From contig JAOTXX010000003.1 of the NCBI GenBank assembly GCA_029862185.1, forward strand, positions 50,702 to 114,701: 64,000 nucleotides of DNA. The letters are read 5' to 3'. Shown piece by piece: positions 47,359 to 57,455 of the stretch. The translations under genes and the position numbers were made by a program. The notes below the pieces were generated by a model. The model made no database searches and was not told the DNA's origin. It worked only from the letters and a program-made list of their open reading frames with translations. The stretch comes from Myxococcales bacterium (GTDB lineage: Bacteria; Myxococcota_A; Polyangia; Polyangiales; Houyiibacteriaceae). Each line of letters opens with the position of its first letter. The first letter of the stretch is position 1.

Positions 47359-49737
47359 GTGGCCGGGCACTTGTCATACGCGACTCCGTTGCGTACGGTG
47401 CGCGCGGTCGTGAATCGAATCGTCGTTCTTTCTCTGCTTTTCCTCTTCAGCGCTGCGCCGGCGGCGGCACAGGACGTAGCCTGCCCCTCTGGCAACCTCC
47501 TCGCGGGTAAGTCGCCCCTTGCCAGACCCGGCGTCACACACGCAGAGCGGCTCACCGACGGCTTCGTCGCGGCGGAGGGCGACCCCTGGCAGAGCGAGCT
47601 GACCTCGGTCTTGGCCGACACCAACAGCTACGTCATGTATGACCTCGGCGCGATCACCGGCGTGACGGCGTTCGACCTTCAGGGCGACAACAATGACGAC
47701 TACGTCGTCGAGTTGTCCGATGACCGACGCACGTTCACTCCGCTCTGGGTGGCGGACCCTGCCTCCGGTCAAGGGATGCGACGGCGCGGCAGCCGGGGCC
47801 TCAACGGTCAGGGCCGGTACCTTCGCATCCGCGCACAGGGTGGCGACACCTTTTACAGCGTAAGCGAAGTGCTCGCCTTTTGTGAGACACCCTCCGCGTG
47901 GCCGCCTGCCGTCCAAGTAAAACAAACGTCGAGCTGGTGGTGGAAGAAAATCGTCGAGAAGCGCGATCATCGCTATCGCTTGGCGGTCGCGGTGCTCGGC
48001 TTGCTGTTCTTCATTGCGCTCTTTCGCATCGAAGAAAACAAGAAGGCGCTCTGGGTCGCCTCGGCGCTCTCGATCGGCATGCTGGCGGTTTCAGGCTACC
48101 GGCTGTACGGCGCAAGGCTCGCACCCTGGTTTGCCGACTGGGGAGCCTACGCGCTGGGCGCCTTGGTGCTCGTCTGGGCCGCGCGCGGGATTTGGATGGT
48201 CCGCCAGAGCCGGGAGGCCCGCCAGTGGCTGGAGCGCGGCGCGCTTCTGTGGGTAATTCTCGCGAGTGCGACCGCCTGGGTGAACTTCGGCGTGTTCCAC
48301 ACCTCGAGAATTGTCCACTACTGGGATACGTTTCACTACTACGTCGGCTCCAAGTACTACGAAGAGAACGAGTACGAGCGGCTCTACCAATGCGTGCTCG
48401 CCGCCGACTACCAGGAACGCGGCGAAGCGGACCTCGGAAAGCGAAAGATTCGCGATCTGGTCGACAACCGCCTGCACTACATCAGCAAAGACGACGCCCT
48501 TCGCTACCAGAAGACCTGTGCGGAGCACTTCTCGCCCGAGCGCTGGGAGGCGTTTCGCCACGATACCCGCGCCTTCCGGACGGTCATGGGGTCGGGCTGG
48601 TGGAAAGACATGTTGATGGACCACGGCTATAACGCGAGCCCGATCTCCAACATGGTAGCCGCATTTCTCACGAACATTGGCTGGCAGGAGCAGCTTCCCA
48701 GGGTCTCGTCCGATCGGGTCGAACCGAGTGAGCTCAAGACGTTCCGTAAGCGGATTCTACGCTACACCATGATCGACCTGGCGCTCTACGCCGGTGCCTT
48801 TCTGATGATTCTTTGGGCGTTCGGTCTGCGGGCGACCGCACTCTCGGTGCTGGTCTGGGGGACGGGTTACCCCTGGGCTTACTTCTGGACTGGCGGAAGC
48901 TTTGCGCGTGTGCCGTGGCTGTTCATGGCGGTCGCTGCCGTGACGCTCTTGAAGCGTGGCTACCCGCTGCTGTCTGGTTTCACACTATCGTGGAGCGCGC
49001 TCTTGCGACTGTTTCCCGCGGCCCTCGCTGGCGGTCCAATCGCCAGTGTGGTCGATCGCTTCGTCCGCCGAAAGAAGATCCAACGCCCCTGGCTCGATGC
49101 GAGCGACAAGCGGTTCATCATCGGGGGCGTTTTGGGCCTGGCGGTGCTTTGCTCGGCAAGCATTGCCGTCAACGGGTTCGACGCGCACCCCCAGTTTCTC
49201 ACCAACACCTTCAAGCACCGCGATACGCCGCTCACCAACCACATGGGGCTCCCGACCATTCTCTCGTACAAGCCCAGCACGGTGGGCCGTTTCACCAAGG
49301 ACCAGAGCCTCGAAGACCCTTGGGCCAAATGGAAACAAGCTCGCAAGGAGACCAAGCACGACAGGCGCTGGCTTCACGGGCTGCTCCTACTCGGGATGTT
49401 CGGCTTGCTCGCGCTTGCTGGCCGCCGGCTCGCGCCTTGGGCGGTGCTCGCCGGGAGCACGATTCTCATCATCGGATTCTTCGAGCTGACTTGTTATTAC
49501 TATAGCTTCGTGATCCTGATGGCTCCGCTCGCGATCGAACGGCTCCGCTATTCGGTTGCGCTCATCTTGATGACGATCACGGGGCTGATCCTGCAGTTCT
49601 TCATAGGCTGGTACGACGAGCAGTACATCTGGGAGACCGTCGCCGTGCTCCTCGCGCTGAGCTACATCCTCATCGACGTCGTGCAGCACCCGCTTCCCGA
49701 ATCTTCGCCCGCCTCGGCGGCCCCTCCATCGGCGTAG
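47359..49737 (+). CDS. Large membrane protein with N-terminal F5/8-type (discoidin-like) domain and multiple TM segments
   Basis: SYVMYDLGAITGVTAFDLQGDNNDDYVVELSDDRRTFTPLW ... RYLRIRAQGGDTFYSVSEVLAF, then many hydrophobic segments. Confidence 0.7.
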   Translation: MAGHLSYATPLRTVRAVVNRIVVLSLLFLFSAAPAAAQDVACPSGNLLAGKSPLARPGVTHAERLTDGFVAAEGDPWQSELTSVLADTNSYVMYDLGAITGVTAFDLQGDNNDDYVVELSDDRRTFTPLWVADPASGQGMRRRGSRGLNGQGRYLRIRAQGGDTFYSVSEVLAFCETPSAWPPAVQVKQTSSWWWKKIVEKRDHRYRLAVAVLGLLFFIALFRIEENKKALWVASALSIGMLAVSGYRLYGARLAPWFADWGAYALGALVLVWAARGIWMVRQSREARQWLERGALLWVILASATAWVNFGVFHTSRIVHYWDTFHYYVGSKYYEENEYERLYQCVLAADYQERGEADLGKRKIRDLVDNRLHYISKDDALRYQKTCAEHFSPERWEAFRHDTRAFRTVMGSGWWKDMLMDHGYNASPISNMVAAFLTNIGWQEQLPRVSSDRVEPSELKTFRKRILRYTMIDLALYAGAFLMILWAFGLRATALSVLVWGTGYPWAYFWTGGSFARVPWLFMAVAAVTLLKRGYPLLSGFTLSWSALLRLFPAALAGGPIASVVDRFVRRKKIQRPWLDASDKRFIIGGVLGLAVLCSASIAVNGFDAHPQFLTNTFKHRDTPLTNHMGLPTILSYKPSTVGRFTKDQSLEDPWAKWKQARKETKHDRRWLHGLLLLGMFGLLALAGRRLAPWAVLAGSTILIIGFFELTCYYYSFVILMAPLAIERLRYSVALILMTITGLILQFFIGWYDEQYIWETVAVLLALSYILIDVVQHPLPESSPASAAPPSA

Positions 49738-49763
49738 TTGCAAGCGCCTTTGACCAGCCTTAC

Positions 49764-50153
49764 GCTAGGTCGGTTAGACAGGTTCACGTGATCGCTGGTG
49801 TGCATTCGCACACGGGAGGAAAGTCCGAGCTTCGAAGGACAGGATGCCAGGTAACGCCTGGTGGGGGTGACCCCGAGGAAAGTGCCACAGAAAGCAAACC
49901 GCCTCGCCGTCGAAAGGCCGCGCGGCAAGGGTGAAAGGGTGAGGTAAGAGCTCACCGGGCCGGCGGTAACGTCGGTCGCACGGCAAACCCCATCTGAAGC
50001 AAGACGAAATAGGGAGGCGTCGAGGGCGGTCCGCCCGAGTCTCCGGGTAGCGTCGCTCGAGGCCGATGGCGACATCGGTCCCAGAAGAATGATCACGAGC
50101 CGCGTCTCGGCGACGAGCGCGGTCTACAAAACTCGGCTTACGAACCCTCTAGC
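49764..50153 (+). ncRNA. rnpB: RNase P RNA, bacterial type A
   Basis: GAGGAAAGTCCGAGCTTC, GCCACAGAAA, GGGTGAGGTAAGAGCTCACCG, AGAAGAATGATCACGAGCC, ACTCGGCTTACG; P1 ends GCTAG/CTAGC. Confidence 0.95.
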
Positions 50154-50189
50154 CACGGCGCCTCGCATTGCGGGGCGCCGTGCTGTTTT
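50154..50189 (+). terminator. Rho-independent terminator of rnpB
   Basis: CACGGCGCCTCGC-ATT-GCGGGGCGCCGTG followed by CTGTTTT. Confidence 0.88.
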
Positions 50190-50248
50190 AATGCCCACTC
50201 GCGTCATTGCAATTGACGGCCACGGTCTTGCGGGGATACTCGTCCGCC

Positions 50249-51433
50249 ATGCATGTCTTCTTTCGCTGGTTGGCTTTGGCCTCGCTCGTTTTCTCTCTGT
50301 GCGCCTGTAGCAGCAGCTCGGGTACGTCTGGGACGCCGGGCGGCGACGCGTTCTACCTGCCGCCCGATCCGCTTCCCTCCGAAGTGCCGGGTACCTTGAT
50401 CCGCGCCGAAGAGATCGAGCCGTTTTCCGAAGGCAGCAAGGCCTGGCGTGTTCTCTACGTCTCGACTGCAGTCGACGGTACGGCGATTGCGGTGTCCGGG
50501 ATGGTGGCCGCGCCGGCCGGGCCCGCGCCGGAGGCTGGCTATGACGTGGTGACCTGGTCGCACGGCACCAAGGGTGTTTCCGATCCCTGCACGCCTTCCA
50601 AAGGCTATCGCAGCGGGTTCCACGACTTCTACGACATTGCTCCCGAGTTGGTCGCGGCGGGCTACGTCGGCGTCTCGACGGATTTCGAGGGATTGGGAAC
50701 GCCCGGCATCCATCCGTACTTGGTCGGTGCAAGCGAAGGGCGCGGCGCGCTCGACATCATCAAGGCGGCGCAGCAAGTCGAAGGCGCAGGCGCAGGGAGT
50801 CGAGTGGTGATTTGGGGCCGTTCGCAAGGCGGCCACTCCGCGCTCTTCGCCGGTGAAATCGCATCCACCTGGGCGCCCGAGCTCCAGGTGCTCGGCGTCA
50901 TCAGTGCAGCGCCGGCCAGCGAGTTTCAGGCGATCATCGGCTCGGGTGCCTTCTTGCCGGGCGCCCGAGGGTTCATCTGGCAGCTCACGATTGGGTTCGA
51001 GGCTGCCTACGCGGAGCTTTCGATTGAAGATCTCTACACCCCCGAAGCCCTGGCCGCGATCGACGCACTCCTCGGGGAGGAAGCCTGCGGTGCAGAGGTC
51101 GGCGAGGTGGCCAAGGACTTCCTCAACGCTGGCTTCACGACGAGCCCGGTCGATCTCCCCGACTGGTCGCTGCGTCTCGACGAGAACTCGCCGGGCAACG
51201 TGATCACTGGGGTGCCGATCCTGCTCATCCAAGGCGAGGCGGACACGGTGGTGCCCATTCTGCTCACGAACGTGCTCGCCAAGCGCCTTTGCGCAATTGG
51301 CGACGAGATCGACTATCAGGTCTTCCCCGGCTTCGGCCACAACGATTCGACGCAGCAGAACATGACGCTCATGCTCGACTGGACCGCGGCTCGCTTCGCA
51401 GGGGAGCCGGCCGCTACGTCTTGCGAAGAGTAG
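50249..51433 (+). CDS. Secretory-lipase-like alpha/beta hydrolase lipoprotein
   Basis: Lipobox SLCAC; VVIWGRSQGGHSALFAGE nucleophile elbow; FPGFGHNDS. Confidence 0.82.
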   Translation: MHVFFRWLALASLVFSLCACSSSSGTSGTPGGDAFYLPPDPLPSEVPGTLIRAEEIEPFSEGSKAWRVLYVSTAVDGTAIAVSGMVAAPAGPAPEAGYDVVTWSHGTKGVSDPCTPSKGYRSGFHDFYDIAPELVAAGYVGVSTDFEGLGTPGIHPYLVGASEGRGALDIIKAAQQVEGAGAGSRVVIWGRSQGGHSALFAGEIASTWAPELQVLGVISAAPASEFQAIIGSGAFLPGARGFIWQLTIGFEAAYAELSIEDLYTPEALAAIDALLGEEACGAEVGEVAKDFLNAGFTTSPVDLPDWSLRLDENSPGNVITGVPILLIQGEADTVVPILLTNVLAKRLCAIGDEIDYQVFPGFGHNDSTQQNMTLMLDWTAARFAGEPAATSCEE

Positions 51434-53261
51434 GCTCGAGGACGATGCCGCGTTCCCGGGCGCGCTCGAGGGCTGCGGCGCGCGGTTGCTGGTAGTGGAC
51501 CGAGCCTAGATAGGCGAACAGGCGCTCGCTTGCCGGGATGACCATGTCCTCGGGGATCCATTCGACCGGCTCGCCGTCGGACCAGCAGACCTCCCCTCGT
51601 TCCATTTTCCAGGCGGCTTCGGAGAGATCCATCGGCGCGAGCACCTGGCGAATCGCTTCGAAGCGGCCCTGGATCTCCGGGTCGAGAAAAAACGACTGGC
51701 CGCCACCGATGAAGGCGATGTGGTAGCGCGACGGGTGGTGTGCGAGCGCATCGAGCTCGAGGCGCTGCGCGCTTTGGAAGAGCATGTGCATCGCTTCTTC
51801 GCCGATGCCGAGGCCCGGATGGTCCTGACCAGGCCATTGTGGCTGGCGCAGCGAGAAGCTGGCTGCGGGGTTTTGGAGCATCATCCACTCGATGTACAGC
51901 AAGCGGAGCTCGTCGGGCGGATCGAGACCCGCCGGGGCGGGACGGGTCACACGGCGCAAGACCTGATCGACGAGCAGGTGCTGCTCGCCGCCTTTGCGCG
52001 CGTGCAGCGTGAGATGCTGCCGCTCGGGGTCGGCCGGGTCGACCTTCAGTTCCAAGTCGGTGAATCCGAGCTTTCGGACCTGGTCGGCCAGCCCGTATTT
52101 CTCGAGCGCAAACTCGATGCCGTGCCGGGAGTAGAAGTCGAGAAGCCGTGTCGACTTGTATCGAGGACCGGCAAGGTCTCCCATCAGGTCGGCCTCGGTG
52201 AGCTGCCAGTCGCCGCTCGGACGCTGTAGCTCGTACGGGTCGAGCTCCTTCGCGATTTGTGCGTATTGCTCGTAAATGCTTTGGGACGGTTCTTCGCTGA
52301 CCCTCGCCTCGTCGATCAAGAGCCAGCGGATGAAGTCGGTCGAAGCTCGCCAGGCGTCCTCGCTGTAGCCGCCGCCGAGGGTAACGACGGTGGGGCATTC
52401 GTGCTTGCGCGCGAGCTCGATCACGAAACGATCGCGTTCGAGCACGCCCTGCCGCGTGAGCATGAAGTCACCGAGGTGGTCGCCCTGAAGCACGTCGGTT
52501 CCGGCAATGTAGAAGATCAGGCCAGGTCTGATTCGTTCGAGTGATCCGGGCAGAGATTCGCGGAGCTTTTGGAGGTAGGTCTCGTCATCGACTTTGGACG
52601 GGAGAAGAAATTGCTCGTCTGCGGCCGCTTCCACGTGGCTCCAAACCGAGCCGTGAATCGAGTAGGTGAAGACGGTCTCGTCGTCTTCATACGTGACGAT
52701 GTTTCCGTTGCCTTGGTGGTAGTCCAGGTCGACGATCGCGATGGGCTCGTCGAACCCGTCGGCCCGAAGCGAAGCGATCGCGACCGCAATGTCGTTGTAA
52801 ACACAGAAGCCAGAGCCAGACTCCGGCTCGGCGTGGTGAAAGCCGCCGCCGAGGTTGAAGGCCACCCGGTCGTTGCGCCGGATCGTCCAGCGGGCCGCCT
52901 CGACCGTAGCCCCAACTTGGCGTCGCTGCGCAATGAGGACCGGGTCCACGTCGATGTCATGCGCCTCGAGCCCGAAAATGCGCCCGAGGTTTTCGGGGCG
53001 CGCGGTTCGGTCGAGGTACGCCTCGCTGTGGGCCTGCGCCAGCTCAGACAGGGCCACCAGGGGCGCTGGACGAACCTGCTTGGGCCGGATGAGGCCTTCG
53101 GCGCCGAGCGAGCCGAGGATCTTCTCGCCGCGCGCGACCTCGATGCCGGGAACCCGTGCGGTCTCGACGAGGACGTCGACTTTGTACTGCGGGTGGTACC
53201 AGAGGCCGACCTGATCCCGTAGCCGGCGGTGAGCCGTTCGACGTTGATGCCACTTGGCCAT
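51414..53261 (-). CDS. Histone-deacetylase family (arginase/deacetylase fold) protein with ~270-aa C-terminal extension
   Basis: NLGGGFHHAEP, IVDLDYHQGNGNIVTYEDD, YIAGTDVLQGDHLGDFMLT, VTLGGGYS. Confidence 0.9.
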   Translation of the reverse strand: MAKWHQRRTAHRRLRDQVGLWYHPQYKVDVLVETARVPGIEVARGEKILGSLGAEGLIRPKQVRPAPLVALSELAQAHSEAYLDRTARPENLGRIFGLEAHDIDVDPVLIAQRRQVGATVEAARWTIRRNDRVAFNLGGGFHHAEPESGSGFCVYNDIAVAIASLRADGFDEPIAIVDLDYHQGNGNIVTYEDDETVFTYSIHGSVWSHVEAAADEQFLLPSKVDDETYLQKLRESLPGSLERIRPGLIFYIAGTDVLQGDHLGDFMLTRQGVLERDRFVIELARKHECPTVVTLGGGYSEDAWRASTDFIRWLLIDEARVSEEPSQSIYEQYAQIAKELDPYELQRPSGDWQLTEADLMGDLAGPRYKSTRLLDFYSRHGIEFALEKYGLADQVRKLGFTDLELKVDPADPERQHLTLHARKGGEQHLLVDQVLRRVTRPAPAGLDPPDELRLLYIEWMMLQNPAASFSLRQPQWPGQDHPGLGIGEEAMHMLFQSAQRLELDALAHHPSRYHIAFIGGGQSFFLDPEIQGRFEAIRQVLAPMDLSEAAWKMERGEVCWSDGEPVEWIPEDMVIPASERLFAYLGSVHYQQPRAAALERARERGIVLEPTLRKT

Positions 53262-53266
53262 CGCGG

Positions 53267-55018
53267 CTAGACCGAAATGGAGCCCTTGCGAAAGTCGGTG
53301 GCCGCGATGTGTACGTTGATTACCACCGGTTTTCCGGCTGCAGCGAGCGCCTTGGCTTCGTCCAGCGTCTGGTCGACCCGCGCCGGGTCGTCCAAGAGAA
53401 GGCCGACTGCGCCGTAGCCTTGACCGACCTCATGGTAAGGCGTTCGGCGGAGCACCGTGCCGATGTCGGTGCCGAGCATGGGAACCTGCTCGCGGGCGAT
53501 CTGAGCCCAGGAACCGTCGGTGCCGATGACAGCGATCGGGGCGAGCCCGTGCCGCGTGCAGGTGTCCATCTCCGCGAGACTGTAGGCGCAGGAGCCGTCG
53601 CCGTAGATCAGCCAGACCTCCTTGCCGGGGCGCACCAGGGAAGCCCCAACCGCAAAGCCACCGCCGACGCCGAGGGTTCCGAAGACCCCGGGGTCGAGCC
53701 AGGACAAAGGCTTGCGCGGGCGCAGAATGTAGGACGCGGTCGCGACGAAATCGCCGCCGTCGACGACGAGCACCGCGTCGTCGGCCATCTTCTGTTCGAT
53801 GCGCTGAAAAAGGTGCAGCGGGTTGACGAGCTCGGCGGGCGTTTCCGCTTGTTGGCTGATTTCTTCGTCGCGCGCGGCCTCGCGTGCCCTCAGCGTATCG
53901 AACCAATCGGTCCAAGGGCCGAGGCCTCCGCCAGCCGCGTCCGCAAGCGCGCGGAGGAATTCACCGGCGTGCATGTGCACCGGAATCTCGGGTCGACGGT
54001 TCTTGCGCATCTCGCTCGAGCTGAGGTTCGCCGCAACCAAGGTCGCCCGGCTCGAAATGCTTCGTCCATAGCCCATCCGAAAATCGAACGGAAACCCCGC
54101 GACGACCACCAAATCCGCTTCTTTGAGCGCGGCGGTTCGCTTGTGCCGGAGCTGGATGTCGCTGTGCCGTCCCAGTAGGCCGCGAGCCATGCCTGCAAGC
54201 CAGGTCGGTATGCCCAGGGCCTTGACCGCGTCCGCGATCGGCTTGGGATCGCGGCAGTTGACGAGGGCCTGACTTCCGATAACGAGGGCCGGCCGCTCTG
54301 CCTTGCGAAGAAGCGATGCGACTTTCTGGACGTGCGGGCTCTTGTTGCTTGGCTTCGGAGGAAGAGATTCGCGCGACGGAGGGATGATGCTCACGTGCGG
54401 CTGATTGAACTGACGGTAAAGATGGCCGCGCATGTAGAGCTCGAGGGCCTTGGAGCCGAGATTCTTGGCGTCCTTGACCCCGCTCTCGCTCATGAACATC
54501 TCCCGAACCATCTCTTCGGGGTAGAGCACGTCGATCGGAACCTCGATGAAGACGGGACCTGGTACGCCTTCCTGCGCCAAATCCAGGGCCTTTTCAACCG
54601 TGGGTCCGATGCTGTGGACCTTCTTGATCGACACGGCCCACTTCGTGATCGACTCCATCACCGAAATTTGGTCGATGTCTTGAAGTGCGCCGCGCCCCTT
54701 GAGCAAGGTCGCGGCCGCGCCACCGAAGATCAGGAGCGGAGACTGCGCCAGTTGGGCGTTCTTCACGGCGGTGATCGTGTTGGTCACGCCCGGGCCGGCG
54801 GTCACCGCAGCGACTCCGGGGACGCCCGTCATGCGCGCGACCGCGTCGGCCGCGAAGACGGCGCTGACCTCGTCGCGAACATCGACCACTTGGATACCAT
54901 GGGCGTCCGCGCCAACGAGAATGGGTGAAATGTGCCCACCGCACAGGGTGAACAACTGCTTCACCCCCCGAGATGCGAGAATCCGCCCGATGATCGCGCC
55001 GCCGTCGTCTGCCATCAC
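53267..55018 (-). CDS. Thiamine-pyrophosphate enzyme, acetolactate synthase/2-hydroxyacyl-CoA lyase-like
   Basis: [68 protein letters not shown]. Confidence 0.92.
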   Translation of the reverse strand: MMADDGGAIIGRILASRGVKQLFTLCGGHISPILVGADAHGIQVVDVRDEVSAVFAADAVARMTGVPGVAAVTAGPGVTNTITAVKNAQLAQSPLLIFGGAAATLLKGRGALQDIDQISVMESITKWAVSIKKVHSIGPTVEKALDLAQEGVPGPVFIEVPIDVLYPEEMVREMFMSESGVKDAKNLGSKALELYMRGHLYRQFNQPHVSIIPPSRESLPPKPSNKSPHVQKVASLLRKAERPALVIGSQALVNCRDPKPIADAVKALGIPTWLAGMARGLLGRHSDIQLRHKRTAALKEADLVVVAGFPFDFRMGYGRSISSRATLVAANLSSSEMRKNRRPEIPVHMHAGEFLRALADAAGGGLGPWTDWFDTLRAREAARDEEISQQAETPAELVNPLHLFQRIEQKMADDAVLVVDGGDFVATASYILRPRKPLSWLDPGVFGTLGVGGGFAVGASLVRPGKEVWLIYGDGSCAYSLAEMDTCTRHGLAPIAVIGTDGSWAQIAREQVPMLGTDIGTVLRRTPYHEVGQGYGAVGLLLDDPARVDQTLDEAKALAAAGKPVVINVHIAATDFRKGSISV

Positions 55019-55413
55019 TTGCTCCCGACTCCCTCGAGCACGTGTCGCTCGAGCACGAAACAGGTAAACGTGCCTTCGAATACTTTTTCGGAATTCACGG
55101 CCGCTTCGACACGCACCTCGCGCTTGCGGCCCTTTACATCGAGCGTCTGCGCGCTTGCGATCATTCGATCCCCGACGCGAACCGGCTTGAGGAACCGGGT
55201 TTCGGCCGCACCTAGGACCACGTTTGGGTCGTTCACCGCCAACATGGCCGCGTAGTCGGCGAGGCCGAAGACGAAGCCGCCGTGAACAAGCCCCTGCGCA
55301 TCGACCGCCATGGAACCCGTGGCGTCCAAGGCGACGCGCGCCGAGCCTTCACCGAGCGCCAGCAAGGTGCCGCACAAGCCGCGATTGGCCTGCAGATGGG
55401 TCTTCGGGTCCAT
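55015..55413 (-). CDS. Hotdog-fold PaaI-type thioesterase
   Basis: [43 protein letters not shown]. Confidence 0.85.
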   Translation of the reverse strand: MDPKTHLQANRGLCGTLLALGEGSARVALDATGSMAVDAQGLVHGGFVFGLADYAAMLAVNDPNVVLGAAETRFLKPVRVGDRMIASAQTLDVKGRKREVRVEAAVNSEKVFEGTFTCFVLERHVLEGVGSK

Positions 55414-55543
55414 GGCCGCGCACGATTACACGAGCCGGGGGTCGAGAAAAGCAGGCTGAGGCCAGCAGCCGGCCTTTATCGCTTGCCGATTGGGCGATCG
55501 GGTGTCTAATAGATGACCGAATTACTGCGAGACGGAGGGTCAT

Positions 55544-55798
55544 GTGAACGAGCTTGCGCGTTACCTCATGGAAAACGCTTACATCGACTTCCAGGGCGGA
55601 ATCACGATCGAGGAAGTCCGGAAGTTCTTGCGGGACGAAGACAGTCGCGAGTCCCGGGCCCTGCTGTCCAGGCTAATCGAAGAGAACGGATTGGATGACC
55701 TCATGGTGACGATTGCGGATTGTCTCAAGGAGTACATCCGAACAGGAATCAACGAGGACATCGTTCGGGCGCAGCTCACCACCTACAGCGAGTCGTGA
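55544..55798 (+). CDS. Small conserved-looking helical protein, function unknown
   Basis: 84 aa ORF after GACGGAGGGTC Shine-Dalgarno-like sequence; soluble, acidic. Confidence 0.65.
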   Translation: MNELARYLMENAYIDFQGGITIEEVRKFLRDEDSRESRALLSRLIEENGLDDLMVTIADCLKEYIRTGINEDIVRAQLTTYSES

Positions 55799-55842
55799 GA
55801 TCGGGGCATTGTCCCGAATTCTCTGCTAAGGTCCGCTTCCTG

Positions 55843-56733
55843 ATGCGCTCCATCGTACTGTGCGTTTCGCTGGTTTTCGTGTTGCTCGGCTGCGAGCGCT
55901 CGACCGAAGCCGACAGTGGCCCCAAAGATGGGCCCCCGACGGTCAAGCCCGCGCCTGGCGCTTCGAAAGAGCCAATTCGTAGCTTGCCGCAGGTTGATAC
56001 GAGTGCGCTCGACGAGTTCACCGAGGGCATCTGGATCGACATGGTCAACGAGCTCCTGTCGCCTTGCGGAGAGCCGGTGAGCGTGGCCCGTTGCATTTCC
56101 GAGAATCGCGATTGCAAGAAGTGCGTGCCGGCAGCCCGCTACATCGCCCGTCTGGTGAACGACGGCTACTCGCGCGACGAGCTGCGCAACATTTATCGCA
56201 TTCGCTACGGCGACGAAACCAAGGTCGAGAAGCTCACGGCACACGACTCGCCGCTCTGGGGCTCCCCGATGGCCGAAGTCACGCTCTACGAGTTCAGCGA
56301 TTTTCAGTGTCCGCACTGCAAGATGACGGCGCCGTACCTCAAGAAGATCGTCGAAGAGTCCAACGGCAAGGTGAAGCTGGTGTTCAAGCAGTATCCACTG
56401 CCGGGCCACCCGAAGGCGCGGGACGCTTCCAAAGCGACCATCGCGGCGGAGAAGCAGGGGAAGTTCTGGGAAATGCACGACCTGCTGTTCAAGAATCAAG
56501 AAGACCTGCAGACCGCGAACCTCGACGACTATGCCAAGCAGCTCGGGCTCGACCTGAAGCGGTTCAAGGCCGATATGCAGTCCAAAGTGACCGAGAAGAA
56601 GATCGAGGCGGACATCGCCGAGGGGCACGCGGTGGGCGTCGATTCGACCCCGTCAATCTACGTCAACGATCGTCGCTACATCTTTTCGCCCGACCAATTG
56701 GGCGCGTACGTGCGAGAAGAGCTCGATCGGTGA
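55843..56733 (+). CDS. DsbA-like thioredoxin-fold lipoprotein
   Basis: Lipobox VLLGC; LYEFSDFQCPHCKMTAPYLKKIVEE; VDSTPSIYVNDRRY. Confidence 0.9.
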   Translation: MRSIVLCVSLVFVLLGCERSTEADSGPKDGPPTVKPAPGASKEPIRSLPQVDTSALDEFTEGIWIDMVNELLSPCGEPVSVARCISENRDCKKCVPAARYIARLVNDGYSRDELRNIYRIRYGDETKVEKLTAHDSPLWGSPMAEVTLYEFSDFQCPHCKMTAPYLKKIVEESNGKVKLVFKQYPLPGHPKARDASKATIAAEKQGKFWEMHDLLFKNQEDLQTANLDDYAKQLGLDLKRFKADMQSKVTEKKIEADIAEGHAVGVDSTPSIYVNDRRYIFSPDQLGAYVREELDR

Positions 56734-56764
56734 ATCGCCATGCCGGCCGTCGCGTCGTAGCCCG

Positions 56765-57268
56765 ATGAAGATGCTGCTTAGCGCTCTAGCGGCGACGCTG
56801 CTGATCGCGTCCAGCGCGCTTGCGCTCAGACCGGGTGATGCGCCGCCCGCGATCGACATGCCCGATCAGACGGGGGAAAAGGTCGAGTTGGCCGCGCTCA
56901 AAGGGAAGGTCGTGCTCGTTGATTTTTGGGCTTCGTGGTGCGGGCCTTGCAAGCACGAAATGCCGGTGCTCGAGGCACTGCACAAGAAGTACGCCGCGCA
57001 GGGGCTGGTGATCGTCGGGGTCAACATCGACAGCAGCCCGAAGAAGATGAACAAGTTCTTGAAAGGCACCCCGGTGAGCTTCCGCATCGTTCACGATCGG
57101 AAGCTGGTCGTCGCGAACAGATACGAGCCCGAAACGATGCCTACGTCGTACTTCATCGGAAGGGACGGGATGGTTCGGTATGTTCACGAGGGGTTTGAAA
57201 AGGGGGACGCTGCGGCACTGGAAGAGCGGGTGAAGGCGATGCTCGCGGAGACTGACGCAACCGATTGA
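56765..57268 (+). CDS. TlpA/ResA-like thioredoxin
   Basis: KVVLVDFWASWCGPCKHEMPVLE; signal peptide. Confidence 0.92.
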   Translation: MKMLLSALAATLLIASSALALRPGDAPPAIDMPDQTGEKVELAALKGKVVLVDFWASWCGPCKHEMPVLEALHKKYAAQGLVIVGVNIDSSPKKMNKFLKGTPVSFRIVHDRKLVVANRYEPETMPTSYFIGRDGMVRYVHEGFEKGDAAALEERVKAMLAETDATD

Positions 57269-57324
57269 CGAAACGGAGCACGCAAAGAACCGTCACCGCG
57301 CAACCGTCACCCTGCGATCGGAAC

Positions 57325-57432
57325 ACGGCTCGCGACGGGCGTGCTCGGGATTGGGACCCACTCGCCCCCTAATCCTTAAGACAACCGACGGCTAGGCTCG
57401 ACCCAATCCCTGTGCTGCCCGTCGCGAGCCGT
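57325..57432. repeat. Long-range inverted repeat (16-bp outer and 9-bp inner arms)
   Basis: ACGGCTCGCGACGGGC at 57325-57340 pairs with GCCCGTCGCGAGCCGT at 57417-57432; inner GGGATTGGG with CCCAATCCC. Confidence 0.8.
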
Positions 57433-57455
57433 TCTCCGGTTGCGTAGATGGCGGG

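Noticed and set aside
49662-50096. 144-aa - strand ORF
   Set aside because: Overlaps RNase P RNA; not a plausible CDS.
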